NCBI RefSeq assembly: GCF_963583255.1
Contig: NC_084803.1
Location: forward strand, 19,045,428 to 19,109,427
Length of the DNA stretch: 64,000 nucleotides
Source: Pyrus communis
Lineage: Eukaryota > Streptophyta > Magnoliopsida > Rosales > Rosaceae
Direction of reading: 5' to 3'
Of the stretch, positions 1 through 11,926 are shown piece after piece. Below the pieces are notes generated by a model. The model searched no databases, was not told the origin of the DNA, and worked only from the letters and a program-made list of their open reading frames with translations. Position numbers and translations under genes: made by a program. The first letter of the stretch is position 1. The number at the start of each line of letters is the position of its first letter.

Positions 1-2523
1 CATCTCGAACTCGGTTGCTAGGTAACCTTTGAGCCTTGAGATTTCCTCTTTGTCATCACCCGTAACAATCATATCGTCCACATAGATGATAAGTGCCGTC
101 AATTTCCCCATTCGACGTTTCAAGAAAAAGTGTATGATCAGAATTGCTCTGCCTGAACCCATATTTCCTCATAGCCGTTCGAAACCTCCCAAACCATGCT
201 TGAGGTGATTGTTTCAACCCATACAACGCTTTATTCAACTTGCACACTACTCCGGGTTGTAAAACCAATGCATAACTAGGTGGAATATCTATATACACTT
301 CTTCTTTAAGATTACCATGTAAGAAAGAATTTTTCACATCAAATTGCTGTAATGGCCAATCTAAGTTGGCCGCCAATGAAAGCAATATTCTTACCGTATT
401 AATCTTGGCTAGTGGGGCAAATGTCTCTGTATAATCAACACCATACATCTGAGTGTATCCCTTGGCCACCAATCATGCTTTGTATCATTCAACAGACCCA
501 TTAGCTTTGTACTTGATGGTGTACACCCATCGACACCCAACTCTCTTCTTTCCTTGGGGAAGTGGAACTAAATCCCACATTTGATTTTTCTGGAGTGCAA
601 CCATTTCTTCCTCCATTGCCTTGGTCCATCGATCGTTAGATAGTGCCTCTTTCAATGAACTTGGTGTGCTATCATTGGATATTTGTTGTACAAAAGCTTT
701 GTCGGGTTCTGATAACTTCTGTGATGACACATAGTTGGCAATGAGGTATTTAGAGCCTTTCGTTGTGTCCGGTGAATATCGATTGGGTAGCTTTGCCCGG
801 TTGTGCCTGAAAGGTAATTGATAATTCAGAACAACGGTATCATCAACAAGGATAATAAAGCATACCTCAGGAATATTCTCAGAAGTAAGGCCATCTAGTG
901 GTACTATATTTGGAGATGAAGGGGGAGTAGTATCAGTAGAAGTATCAAAGTTGACAAGTGGCAGCACTGTTGCCGTGGGTGAGGACGGCATTGCCGTGCC
1001 TGCCGTTGATTTTATGGGCAGCACTACGGTTGCTGTTGGCTGAGCTGGTAACGCAGCCGCTATAGGCTCGGCTAGTGGCAGCGGAAGATCAATACTATCA
1101 TTCCAATCCTTCTCATTATGATGTCTCTTCCCCTAATGAGGAGGATTGGAAGAATCTGAAGGGTAATACATCTCAAAATCGGAAAAAGTGACATCCATAG
1201 TAACATACATTCGATAGGAAGGAGGGTGGTAACAACGGTACCCTTTTTTATGGAGTTCGTACCCCATAAAAATACAACGGAGAGCAAACGGTTCAAGTTT
1301 CGTCCATTGATTTTTATGAAGATGAACAAATGCAACACATCCAAAAACCCGAGGTGGGAGTACCAAAATCGACGGTAGATGCCCAAAAGTAGCAAGGACT
1401 TGTAAGGGAGTAAGAAAATTCAGGGCTTTGGATGGCAGACGGTTGATAAGATAAGTGGCGGTTTGAAGAGCAACATCCCAAGAAGAACGGGGAACAGACG
1501 CACCAATCAAGAGTGAGCGAGCCGTTTCTAAGAGATGACGATTTTGCGCTCAGCCACCCCGTTCTGTTGAGAAGTTTGAGGACAAGTAGTTTCGTGAAGA
1601 ATTCTGTGATTAGTTAAATAATGGAGAAATTCATTATTAACATATTCACCATCGTTATCAAAACGCAAAATCCGTATTGTAGTAGAAAACGGTGTCTGAA
1701 CCATGGTGTGGAAGGTCTTAAAAGCTGAAAAAACACATCATCTGTGTGCAATCGTCTATGAATGTTACAAACCATCGAATACCAGATGAAGTAGTAATTG
1801 GAGATGGTCCCTAAACATCCGAATGAATAAGACCAAAAGGAATAACACTTTTATTAGAATTCAGCGGATAAGAAACATGGTGACTCTTGGCGAGAATGCA
1901 AGTGTCACATTTAAAGTCTGAAACTGAACAACCAACAAATAAATCTGGAAACATATGCTGCAAATAACTGAAAGATGGATGACCCAAACGGTGATGCCAT
2001 AACAATGTCTCTTGTGATCAACAGCTCCTTGGGCGAGAGTGACCCGTCTTGTACTGGCATCATCCACAAAATAGAGATCCCCCATCTTAGTACCACGACC
2101 AATTATCTCATTCGTGAGAATATCCTGTATAAGACAAAACTTTGGATACATTAGCACACAACAGTTCAATTGTTCAGTAGCTTGGCCAGGAGACATCAAT
2201 TTATGATTTAGTGAAGGTACAAGTAATGTATGAGGCAAAGAGAGAGTGGGCGTAAGGCGCACGGTGCCAGCACCAGTTACCGGTGAGGTGACTCCATTAG
2301 CATTAGTAATACTACGTCGGAGTGGAACAGTATCACAAGCTAAATCAGTGGGATCATAAGTCATATGGTCTGTGCCACCAGAGTCAATGATCCATCCGGA
2401 TGGAGTAACATCACTATTCATATTAAAAACATAACCACAGTTACCTGAGGACTCCGGAGACATGTCGGAAGAACTTGAAACCGAAGGAGGATCATCTTGA
2501 GATATCAAAGATAATTGGGACAT
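1..2523 (-). pseudogene. pol of copia copy 1 (protease, integrase, partial RT), broken
   Basis: Protease is near 2330-2400 with an intact DSG active-site triad (WIIDSG). The HHCC pre-integrase motif (HHRLGHPS) sits in another frame near 1960-2005. The integrase core continues to about 1390, followed by a long Pro/Ser/Thr-rich linker. RT begins near 600 (MWDLVPLP, then CRWVYTIK) and reaches the window edge. A frameshift before HHRLGHPS and another in RT near 110 are shared with the copy at 8145-11926, so they predate the separation of the two copies. Confidence 0.9.
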
Positions 2524-2539
2524 AGAGGTGGCAAGATTG

Positions 2540-3660
2540 GCTTGCCCAAGCTTGGCTTACTTGTCTCGTTCCTGTTGTTTTTGAAGCTTCAACGGTTCCC
2601 ACCAGTCAGGATAGCCATGCAATTGGAAGCAACTATCACGACCATGCTTCTCACTATCGTAGTAAGTACAACCACCAGCCGGGATTAGTGGTTTAGGACG
2701 AGGAGGACGGGGACCCATGATGGGCCGTGAGGCCGGCCTAGCAGCAAAAAACAAGCCCTGTGCTAGGCTCGGGGCAGTAGTCTGGGGTTACAGTCTTGGG
2801 CTCAGTGCAAGTAACTTATCGGGGGCACGAGGACAAGGTGGAGCTACAGCTCGTGTGGCAGGCCGAGCCACCATGGCTGCCCCACTTAGCAGCTGTCCTT
2901 CGATATTCATCACAGCTTGTCGCATTCCCTCCCGGCAAACATAGGCAAAAGTTTGTTCGACGGAAGGAAGGGGCTCAGTTCGTAGAATATCACTATGAAT
3001 TTTATCAAACATCTTATCCAATCCTGCAAGCAAAGTGTACACACGATCCGTTTGAACTATTTTATTAAAAATTTCAATATCAGTACCGCACTTCATCGGA
3101 TTAGGTCAACGATAATCAATCTCCTGCCACAAAGATTGAAGATCACTATAGTATGTCTCCACTGGTCATCCATCTTGCCTCATGCGAGAGGCCTTGCAGG
3201 TAAGATCATAGACTTGAGATATATCGGAGCCGTCATAATACGTGTGAACAACCGCATCCCACACTTATTTTGCTGTCAGTAGTCGAAGAAAGTACCCAAT
3301 CAAATTGGGTTCCATAGAGTTGATGAGTCAACCCTTCACAATAGCGTTCTCTGTACAACATTTGGTGAAGGCCAGATCGTCAATAGGTGGTTGGGGATTA
3401 CTCCCAAACAAGTAGCCCAACTTGTCTTTTCCAGCAACAAACATCTTAACAATCTGAGACCAAACTCCATAATTGGCACCATTAAGTTTGATGCCAATCG
3501 AAGCAATAGACGAATCATGATGGACAATCTGTGTAACAACTTGCGGTATAGGTAGGGTAGGATTCATGGTAGGGTCGATTAGGGTAGTAGTGTTTAGTGT
3601 AGGAGTAGAATCGATTAGGATGTGGTTGTTTCCACCGTGGAGTGGTGGTAGGTTTTCCAT
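2540..3660 (-). pseudogene. gag of copia copy 1, broken
   Basis: The start codon at 3660 lies about 50 bases inside the primer site. The first 110 residues are open and include the conserved copia gag stretch with NYGVW (UBN2-type domain). The frame breaks near 3328 and resumes in pieces (2788-3096). A CCHC-like region rich in Pro precedes the GYPDWW motif near 2600. The frameshifts mean no complete nucleocapsid protein can be made. Confidence 0.85.
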
Positions 3661-3710
3661 GGGAGGGCCGAGTTTGTTTGAGGGAACGGGCAGAGCAGAA
3701 ATCCTAGGAT

Positions 3711-3726
3711 CTCTGCTTTGATACCA
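3711..3726 (-). promoter_or_regulatory. Primer binding site of copia copy 1
   Basis: Immediately inside the LTR the minus strand reads TGGTATCAAAGCAGAG, close to the TGGTATCAGAGC complement of plant initiator tRNA-Met used by many copia elements. Confidence 0.85.
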
Positions 3727-3912
3727 TGCTAATTAGAGCTTATCTTTGGGGCTTAATTTTCTGATATCATTCTTCTCACCAAGGAGGAAAATATATAATG
3801 TACAAGAGTGATTTACAAGGAAAGAAATAAACATCAAATAACCTAATTACAATCTGATCATAAGGACTCAAAAAGGTAACTAAACTAATTATAAAATGTC
3901 AACTCTCCAACA
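3727..3912 (-). repeat. 5' LTR of copia copy 1 (186 bp)
   Basis: On the minus strand it begins TGTTGGAGAG and ends TTAGCA, the canonical TG..CA ends. It has the same length as the 3' LTR at 11741-11926. The five bases outside it (3913-3917) read CCGTG on the minus strand, the target duplication. Confidence 0.95.
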
Positions 3913-3964
3913 CACGGATGTAGTCATTATCTACCAAACTGACCAAAAAGTAGCTGCTTTGCAC
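3913..3964 (-). pseudogene. MTHFR: MTHFR last exon, 5' part, interrupted by copia
   Basis: On the minus strand a splice acceptor (TTTTGCAG) at 3965 is followed by an open stretch encoding VQSSYFLVSLVDNDYI, the conserved C-terminus of plant methylenetetrahydrofolate reductase. The reading stops at the copia LTR (3912). The missing last codons are found at 11927-11954 on the opposite strand, after the 3' LTR of the other copia copy. MTHFR normally makes 5-methyltetrahydrofolate for methionine synthesis; this copy is a relic. Confidence 0.85.
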
Positions 3965-4267
3965 CTGCAAAAGTTGAGAACAAGATCGTGTCAATATTAC
4001 TAACTTAATTTCCATCGAAAGGTCGAGTGGAAAGGTGTCTAGGGTGGGGGGTCTCTGTGTAGTAAGCATACATTTCAACAATCAAATCATAAATATGTTA
4101 ACAATCAAAATCATAAATATGCTAATATGCAAGAAGAGACATTTCAACAATCAAATCATAAGTATTAAAGGTTTTTTATATGTAGCTCTTGGGACGATTA
4201 GCCCTACCATCAATTGCCAGGACGATTAGATATTTTCTTACGGGTGTATGTGTATTTGGGGGAGCAG
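3965..4267. other. Remnant intron or deleted part of MTHFR
   Basis: AT-rich sequence between the MTHFR internal fragment and its last exon. A short repeat (CAATCAAATCATAA-type) occurs three times at 4078-4160. No coding match was seen. Confidence 0.5.
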
Positions 4268-4800
4268 TTGTGTTGCATACCAGAAAATTGGACGAACATC
4301 TTCTTTAACACGGAATACATTTGCAGGGCGTCTCCAAGGTAATGGCCTTGATTTGGATTCTTCAATCAGATCAAGATTCTGCCAAAGTAGTTAGTACAAT
4401 TGTAAGGGGAACATATTTGGTGGTAAGTTTTAATCAAACAACTCATATTATTTTGATGTACATCTGAAGTCAAGTCAAACAGAAGAAGAAATATATGAAA
4501 ACAAAACCGTTAATATAGCCAATGCAGATTTTCTCCATGTTGAGAGCATAAAGACGCAATGTCCTAATACCATGAGCCAAAATCTTCTTGCACATCTCGG
4601 TTCCAAGGTGAATTCCGTATAATCTGACAGCTTCTTCATTGTCCTTGATAGGCTTCAAGGCAGCAGTAACCTTGGTTGGTATCTACAGTGTGCTATTTTC
4701 TTGTTTGTAAAGTGGGGTATGGAACCCTCGTAGTTATTAATGGGCATAATTCCAGGAACAATGGGACGAGTAATTCCAATTTGGCTACAGTTTTCCTCTC
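4268..4800 (-). pseudogene. MTHFR: MTHFR internal exon fragments
   Basis: Minus-strand segments match the MTHFR catalytic domain in order: QIGITRPIVPGIMPINNYEG (about 4735-4790), then [20 protein letters not shown] and [20 protein letters not shown] (4530-4660), then, after an apparent intron, [19 protein letters not shown] and KEDVRPIFW (4290-4380). The region between the first two is degenerate and out of frame. Most of the roughly 590-residue protein is absent: upstream sequence gives way to a repeat at 4800, and only about 300 bases separate this piece from the last exon. It is a truncated, internally deleted pseudogene. Confidence 0.85.
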
Positions 4801-5240
4801 GTAGGAGGCCTGCAAGTGATGAAAAAGCGAAAACAGAAAATGGACATTGTAACGCAATGTCTGAATCCAAAAATAAAAACAGATCAGGAAGCGGACACTA
4901 CGTTGAAGTGTCTGAATTCAAATATAAAGGGAAGCATGTAGTAGGCATGTGAATGATGAAAAAAAAATAATAATAAAATCAGGAAATGGACATAACAATG
5001 CAGCATTTGAATCCAACTATAAAAAACAGAATAAGAAAACGGACACTGCACGTGTTGATCTATTCCAAAATATAAAAAGTATGAGCAAGGAGGTGTCAAT
5101 TGAAGTGGGTGCTAGTTGTAGTGGCAAATTTTATAATTTTTTTCTTTTATAATTTAAATGCAAAATCACCCTAAATATAAAACAGTTGAGGGCCAACACT
5201 GCACTGCCGTATCTAACTATATCTTTATGTTAGGTTATTT
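4800..5240 (-). repeat. Repeat of palindromic modules, copy 1
   Basis: Four diverged modules each carry an imperfect palindrome of the form GACACTG-n5-CAGTGTC followed by TGAATCCAAA-type sequence (near 4843, 4894, 4988 and 5040). Read on the minus strand, the whole stretch aligns with 14331-14895, so the two copies lie in opposite orientation. It ends at 5240 in TATCTTTATG and an AT-rich tail shared with the other copy. There is no coding capacity. It is probably part of a non-autonomous transposon. Confidence 0.75.
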
Positions 5241-5822
5241 ATTTATTTTTTGAAAAATGGTAAAGTCCAAATAAAATTCTTAAGGACAGAGGAAAACTCC
5301 AAAAAAACTTTTAATGTATCAAAAGTGAAAGTACATGACTTTTCATTTGAGTAGACTAAAGAGAGACGCTTTCTTTTTCCTTTCCATGTTTAGTACGGGT
5401 TTCGTTTTAGAGGACTGTGAATAGTCAGAGTCATGTCAAATGACGTGTCTTGGTCGGTTGGTCTCCTATGTCTAAAATCAAAACAGCTGCGTTTCCCATG
5501 TTAATGAAAAATGACAAATTGTAGCTCGTGTCAAAAGATTAACCAACGGTTCAACATCCAGCTTAGAATTTGACATGAGCCTACAACTTGTCTATTTCAT
5601 AAACTGTATAGCCAGCTATTCGGATTTGGACATTGGCGGCCAACCTAAACTAATTAACCGACCAATGAAAACTAGAGGACTTTTACTTTTGAACAAATAC
5701 CCGTTGGTAAAGTTCCTACCTTTTGTGTCGCTCCATTAAAATATGAGTTTTATTGTCAACAGTTCTTATTGGTGCGTGATTTGTAAAAACTTTTATAAAT
5801 CCATACCAGTGGCAGTTGGCAG

Positions 5823-6015
5823 TTAAGTGACACATGTAAATCTTTCCAGCTCGGGATTGTGGGTATATCCTGACACTGGTGGTGAGAATAACCAATCTCT
5901 CCTAAACTTTATAGTTAACACAAATTCATCAATCAATTCATGTGCCAACCCTAAACAACCGGTTTTTGCATATAAATCAATCAAGGCAGTCTGTATGAAA
6001 AGGTTTTGCTCAAAC
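5823..6015 (-). pseudogene. PPR protein fragment (segment A)
   Basis: Minus-strand codons give FEQNLFIQTALIDLYAKTGC followed by LGLAHELIDE, a pentatricopeptide repeat helix pair. The upstream half of the repeat is replaced at 6016 by unrelated sequence from the other side of the deletion. The better preserved copy is at 15690-16110. PPR proteins bind organellar RNA; this is only a scrap. Confidence 0.75.
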
Positions 6016-7449
6016 CCAGTTGTACCAAGTGGCTCAACCTTTTTAAACATTCCAAACAAGTACCCAACCTTTTTAACTAGGGATTTGTCTACAAAATTAA
6101 TAGAAGGTCATGGAAGCATGGCCTCCACCAACTAATGTCACCACCACCCCCATCATGCCATCACCTCCAAACCCAATGCACAAGTACCAATTCCACCCTC
6201 AAACTCAGGCCTCCAACATCGAGAAGAAGGTCATGGTGCTTTCTGAAATGTTATGGACTGTCATGATGCAGTCATCACCATCTTCACGCCCACAAAGAAA
6301 AACTAAAAGCTTTACCAGCCAAAAATCGGCAAGTGAGGAAATCACATGAGCAAAATAAGCTCCTTGAAACCCTATCTGAATTCTTAACCCTGTTATTTGT
6401 TGGGAGATTGCCCTCCTAATGTAATTTCAATTTAGGTCCATTTTTTATTCAATTCATTACCGTTTGATCATTGGGTTCTATATTATACCATCTATGTTTG
6501 AAATTTAGATTTTGAGGCAACTAGTATTAATGTTGATCATGATATACCCAGTTGGTGAGTTTGGAATATAAAGGTTGGGATGGGGATTTGGTGGTCGTAG
6601 GTTGAGCTTGGACGTGGCAGGAGCTTGATATTTCCCAATCTTCATTTTTGTTTTCTATTGTATTTGTAAATTTGTTTTTTTTTTTTTTTTTCATCTTCAT
6701 ATCTTTTCTGAAGTTATTTTTATTATTATTTTAGTGTCCATATAAGTTAAAAAGTGGGATTCATTGTTGCCACATACACATTTAATGAAAAAATTAACTG
6801 GGGCTTAACGGATATGACATTTTCAATAGATTGAGTACTTATTTGGAATGTTTAAAAAAGTTGGGACCAATAAAAGATTGAGGGTCGTAGGTATTTAATC
6901 TAAAAAGTAGAATTTGTATTTTTCAAGGGAGAAAATAAAAGGAATCTCAATATTGATGCAAAATGCCAAAATATGTTTTTAAATAACAAAAAGCTACTAA
7001 ATACGTCTTTAGTCTAATAAGTGGTATTTATATCTAATATTGGAAGACCTCTCAACTGTGGATACTAAGGAATCAGAATCAAAACCTAACTTCTCAAGAG
7101 AAACTACATTACAATTTATCTTTTATAAACTACATCAGTTTTTCATTTTACTCCCTGCTAGCCTGGCCTTGTGGTCCTTAACCGGATTGAATCTTTCCAA
7201 AACTTGGCTGGAAGTCCTTGCTGAGGTATTTGAAATGGGTCGTAATGAACCCCCACCCCCCACCACGGGACCTTACCACTTCTCACCTGCAGCAGATTAA
7301 GCCCTATCAATTTCAAGATTTGAGTTTTTTTTTTTTGATGATAATGTTATTGAGTTAAATAACTTAAATTGTTAGTTGTTGAGATGAAAGGTAGGAGGAT
7401 CAGTGGGGATTGAACCCGACTGATGAGAAAAATATACATACGGTCGTAC

Positions 7450-7817
7450 CTGAACTTGTTAACAAGATGGATAAAAATAAGCACTTCTAGCTTGGCAACT
7501 TCATTTCCTGGACAGGTATGAAGGCCATTTCCAAATGGTATGAACGTGTTGGGTTTTACTCCAAGCTGTAATGCAATAAATCAAACCCAATTAATTAATT
7601 AGAAGCTCATTAGATTTTCAAATTTTACATGTTTAAACAATGAAGAATTGAAAGTATATTGATAAAGTAAACTGCAATTAGGGTTATGTGAACCCTTCCA
7701 TATATTACCTCAAATCTTGATGGATCGAATTTATGCGGATAAAAAAAAAATTCAGGATTATGATGAATGTTCCGAAACAAAGGCACTACTTTCCATCCCT
7801 ATGGGACCAAGTATCCT
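7450..7817 (-). pseudogene. CYP707A-like P450 fragment, two 3' exons (segment A)
   Basis: Exon 7450-7565 (minus) encodes the heme-binding region, with PFGNGLHTCPGNE including the Cys ligand, flanked by a CATTACAG acceptor and a GTACG donor. Exon about 7711-7817 carries the IPKGWKVVPL-type region, but the segment matching [10 protein letters not shown] is mutated to a run of A. One His codon of the HH pair is lost in frame relative to 21051-21169. All upstream exons are absent, because the duplicated segment ends in the next intron at 8144. Confidence 0.85.
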
Positions 7818-8252
7818 GTTGGACATGACAAAGGCAACTCAGTTAAATTAACATTTTCATATATAGCTAGGGCTTATTTCTTAATTTTCATTGTTTTTTC
7901 CTGCAAGGTGAACTTGTTCACTTAAGTTTCCCTTCGGAACTAACATTTTCATAGCCAGGGTATGAAAAGAACTGAGTTTGTGTGGCCTTTTATTAGAGTG
8001 GGGTTCTTTGAAATATGGGTCACTAGCTAGTCAGTGTACACTACCAGTACTATACAAAGGGCAAAGTGAGTTGGATCTTTCCCTTTCCAGGCGATATTAT
8101 TTATGTTTGTGCTATCAATCTCCAACAGTAAAGCTAGCCCTTCTCGTCCTAAACCACCCGTCCCGGCTGGTGGTTGTACTTACTACGGTAGTGAGAAGCA
8201 TGGCCATGATAATTACTTCTAATTACATGGCTATCCTGACTAGTGGGAACCG

Positions 8253-11200
8253 TTGAAGCTTCAGAAGCAACAGGAACGAGACAAGCAAGCCAATCTCGCC
8301 ACCTCCATGTCCCAATTATCTTTGATATCTCAAGATGATCCTCCTCCGGTTTCAAGTTCTTCCGACATGTCTCCGGAGTCCTCAGGTAACTATGGTTATG
8401 TTTTTAATATGAATAGTGATGTTACACGATTCGGATAGATCATTGACTTCGGTGCCACAAACCATATGACTTATGATCCCATTGATTTAGCTTGTGATAC
8501 TGTTCCACTCCGATGTAGTATTACTAATGCTAATGGAGTCACCTCACCGATAACTGGCGCTGGCACCGTGCGCCTCACGCCCTCTCTCTCTTTGCCTCAT
8601 ACATTACTTGTACCTTCACTAAATCATAAATTGATGTCTCCTGGCCAAGCTACTGAACAATTGAACTGTTGTGTGCTAATGTATCCAAAGTTTTGTCTTA
8701 TACAGGATATTCTCACGAATGAGATAATTGGTCGTGGTACTAAGATGGGGGATCTCTATTTTGTGGATGATGTCAGTACAGGATGGGTCACTCTCGCCCA
8801 AGGAGCTGTTGATCACAAGAGACATTGTTATGGCATCACCGTTTGGGTCATCCATCTTTCAGTTATTTGCAGCATATGTTTCCGGATTTATTTGTTGGTT
8901 GTTCAGTTTTTAGACTTTAAATGTGACACTTGCATACTCGCCAAGAGTCACCGTGTTTCTTATCCGCTGAATTCTAATAAAAGTGTTATTCCTTTTGGTC
9001 TTGTTCATTCGGATGTTTGGGGACCATCTCCAATTACTACTTCATCTGGTATTCGATGGTTTGTAACATTCATAGACGATTGCACACAGATGACGTGGTT
9101 ATATCTTCTTAAGCATAAAAGTGATGTTTTTTTGGCTTTTAAGACCTTCCACACCATGGTTCAGACACCGTTTTCTACTACAATACGGATTTTGCGTTCC
9201 GATAACGGTGGTGAATATGTTAATAATGAATTTTCCCATTATTTAACTAATCACGGAATTCTTCACGAAACTACTTGTCCTCAGACTCCTCAACAGAACG
9301 GGGTGGCTGAGCGCAAAAATCGTCATCTCTTAGAAACGGCTCGCTCACTCTTGATTGGCGCGTCTGTTCCCCGTTCTTCTTGGGATGTTGCTCCTCAAAC
9401 TGCCACTTATCTTATCAACCGTCTGCCATCCAAAGTCCTGGATTTTCTTACTCCCTTACAAGTCCTTGCTACTTTCGTGCATCTATCGTCGATTTTGGTA
9501 CTCCCACCTCGGTTTTTTGGATGTGTTGCATTTGTTCATCTTCATAAAAATCAAGGGACGAAACTTGAACCGTGTGCTTTCCGTTGTATTTTTATGGGGT
9601 ACGAACTCCATCAAAAAGGGTACCGTTGTTTCCATCCTCCTTCCCGTCGAATGTATGTTACTATGGATGTCACTTTTTCTGAGTCTGAGATGTATTACCC
9701 TTCAGATTTTTCCAATCATCCTCATCAGGGCAAGACACATCATAATGAGAAGGATTGGAATGATAGTATTGATCTTCCGCTGCCACTAGCCGAGCCTATA
9801 GCGGCTGTGTTACCAGCTCAGCCAACATCAGCCGTAGTGCTACCCATAGAATCAATGGCAGGCACGGCAATGTCGTCCTCACCCACGGCAACAGTGCTGC
9901 CACTTGTCAACTTTGATACTTCTACTGATACTACTCCCCCCTCATCTCCAAATATAGTACCACTAGATGACCTTACTCATGAGAATATTCCTGAGGTATG
10001 CTTTACTATCCCTGTTGATGATACCGTTGTTTTGAATTATCAATTACCTTTCAGGCACAACCGGGGAAAGCCACCCAATCGATATTCACCGGACACAACG
10101 AAAGGCTCTAAATACCTCATTGCCAACTATGTGTCATCACAGAAGTTATTAGAACCCGGCAAAGCTTTTGTACAACAAATATCCAATGATAGCATACCAA
10201 GTTCATTGAAGGAGGCACTATCTGACGATCGATGGACCAAGGCAATGGAGGAAGAAATGGCTACACTCTAGAAAAATCAAACGTGGGATTTAGTTCCACT
10301 TCCTCAAGGAAAGAAGAGAGTTGGGTGTCGATGGGTGAACACCATCAAGTACAAAGCTGATGGGTCTGTTGAACGATACAAAGCACGATTGGTGGTCAAG
10401 GGATACACTCAGATGTATGCTGTTGATTATACAAAGACATTTGCCCCGGTAGCCAAGATTAATACGGTAAGAGTATTACTTTCATTGGCGGCCAACTTAG
10501 ATTGGCCATTACAACAATTTGATGTGAAAAATTCTTTCTTACATGGTAATCTTAAAGAAGAAGTGTATATGGATATTCCACCTGGTTATGCATCGGTTTT
10601 ACAACCCGGAGTAGTGTGCAAGTTGAATAAAGCGTTGTATGGGTTGAAACAATCACCTCGAGCATGGTTTGGGAGGTTTCGGACGACTATGAGGAAATAT
10701 GGGTTCATGCAGAGCAATTCTGATCATACACTTTTTCTTGAAACGTCGAATGGGGAAATTGACGGCACTTATCATCTATGTGGACGATATGATTGTTACG
10801 GGTGATGACAAAGAGGAAATCTCAAGGCTCAAAGATTACCTAGCAACCAAGTTCGAGATGAAAGATCTAGGTGGTTTGAAATATTTCTTGGGGATAGAAG
10901 TCGCTCGATCTAAACAGGGTATATTTCTGTCTCAAAGAAAATATGTTCTAGACTTATTAACCGAAACCAGAATGCTTGATTGTAAACCGGCTGACACCCC
11001 TATAGTCCAAAATCACCACCTTGCCATGTACCCTGATCAAGTTCCCACTAACAGATATCGTTATCAAAGGTTAGTTGGGAGGTCAATTTATTTATCTCAC
11101 ACCAGGCCTGATATTGCATACGCAGTAAGTGTTGTTAGTCAATTTTTGCATTCTCTGAGTGAGGCACATATGGGTGCAGTTGAATGCATCCTACGATACC

Positions 11201-11733
11201 TGAAGTCCTCACCAGGTAGAGGCATTATGTTTTCCAAGAATGATCATTGTCGAATAGAGGGTTACACCGATGCAGATTGGGCAGGCAACGTTACTGATCG
11301 TCGGTCCACATCTGGTTACTTTACATTTGTGGGAGTAAACTTAGTGACTTGGCGAAGTAAGAAACAGAAAGTGGTTGCTTTATCAAGTGCAGAGGCGGAA
11401 TACAGGGGTATGACAAAAGGAGTATGTGAACTATTATGGCTTCGGAGGTTATTTGGTGAACTCGGGTATTCTTCGAATTCAGCCTCAGATTTATTTTGTG
11501 ATAATAAAGCAGCTATCGATATCTCACACAACCCAATTCAACATGATCGCACAAAGCACGTGGAAGTTGACAGACACTTCATTAAGGAGAAGTTGGATGG
11601 GAATATTATTCAATTCCTGTTTGTAAAGTCAGAGGATCAATTAGCGGATATCTTAACTAAAGCTATTGGAAGTCAAGCGTTCGACAACTCTCTTGTCAAG
11701 TTGGGCATGAACGACATTTATGCACCAACTTGA
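8253..11733 (+). pseudogene. copia copy 2 pol: protease, integrase, RT, RNase H, broken
   Basis: A TAG at 8437 replaces the Trp codon before the protease, and the active-site triad reads DFG instead of DSG. From 8466 a 601-codon frame is open. A frameshift near 8820, compensated near 8910, garbles the HHRLGHPS zinc motif. The integrase core (FIDDCTQMTW, SDNGGEY, ERKNRHLLETARSLL) is intact. A TAG at 10269 interrupts the RT entry. RT resumes, shifts frame near 10745 before YVDDMIVTGDD, then runs open through RNase H (ADWAGNVTDRRSTSGY, SSAEAEYR, DNKAAI) to 11733. It is dead as an autonomous element. Confidence 0.93.
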
Positions 11734-11740
11734 GGGGGAG
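11732..11740 (+). promoter_or_regulatory. Polypurine tract of copia copy 2
   Basis: GAGGGGGAG lies directly before the 3' LTR and overlaps the stop codon of pol, the normal position for the plus-strand primer. Confidence 0.85.
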
Positions 11741-11926
11741 TGTTGGAGAGTTGACCTTTTGTAATTAGTTTAGTTACCTTTTTGAGTCCTTATAATCAGA
11801 TTTTAATTAGGTTATTTGATGTTAATTTCTTTCCTTGTAAATCACTCTTGCACATTATATATTTTCCTCCTTGGTGAGAAGAATGATATCAGAAAATTAA
11901 GCCCCAAAGATAAGCTCTAATTAGCA
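11741..11926 (+). repeat. 3' LTR of copia copy 2 (186 bp)
   Basis: TGTTGGAGAG..TTAGCA ends. Same length as the LTR at 3727-3912, with six base differences (about 3%). Followed by the CCGTG target duplication (11927-11931). Confidence 0.95.

Larger units (their letters stand above)
1..3912 (-). mobile_element. Ty1/copia retrotransposon copy 1 (cut by window edge)
   Basis: Read on the minus strand, the element runs from a 5' LTR (3727-3912) through a tRNA-Met-type primer site, gag, protease, integrase and the first part of reverse transcriptase, and leaves the window at position 1. The domain order (integrase before RT) is that of Ty1/copia. It is very similar to the copy at 8145-11926; the LTRs differ at 6 of 186 positions by eye. 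Gag and pol are broken by frameshifts, so this copy cannot make a full polyprotein. Its 5' LTR abuts an MTHFR exon, showing an insertion into a gene. Confidence 0.95.
5318..8144. repeat. Duplicated segment A (deletion derivative of 15181-21747)
   Basis: 5318-6015 aligns almost base for base with 15181-15882, and 6022-8144 with 19253-21747 in the same orientation. Between the two blocks, six bases (6016-6021) stand in place of the 3.4 kb that carries the centrin gene at the other locus. The right end joins copia copy 2 abruptly. The stretch 6030-7440 has no recognisable gene; short open frames there are not conserved between the duplicates because of indels. Confidence 0.9.
8145..11926 (+). 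mobile_element. Ty1/copia retrotransposon copy 2, 5'-truncated
   Basis: Starts abruptly within the gag CCHC region at the junction with the duplicated P450 intron, and ends with a complete 3' LTR. The 5' LTR, primer site and N-terminal gag are absent. The domain order (zinc knuckle, protease, integrase, RT, RNase H) is copia. The sequence is highly similar to copy 1. The base after the LTR begins CCGTG, identical to the target duplication next to copy 1's 5' LTR. Confidence 0.95.

Noticed and set aside
6110..6349. Possible small gene (79 codons), with a relative at 19366-19650
   Set aside because: The two duplicates do not keep the same frame. Indels shift it, so there is no sign of protein-level constraint.
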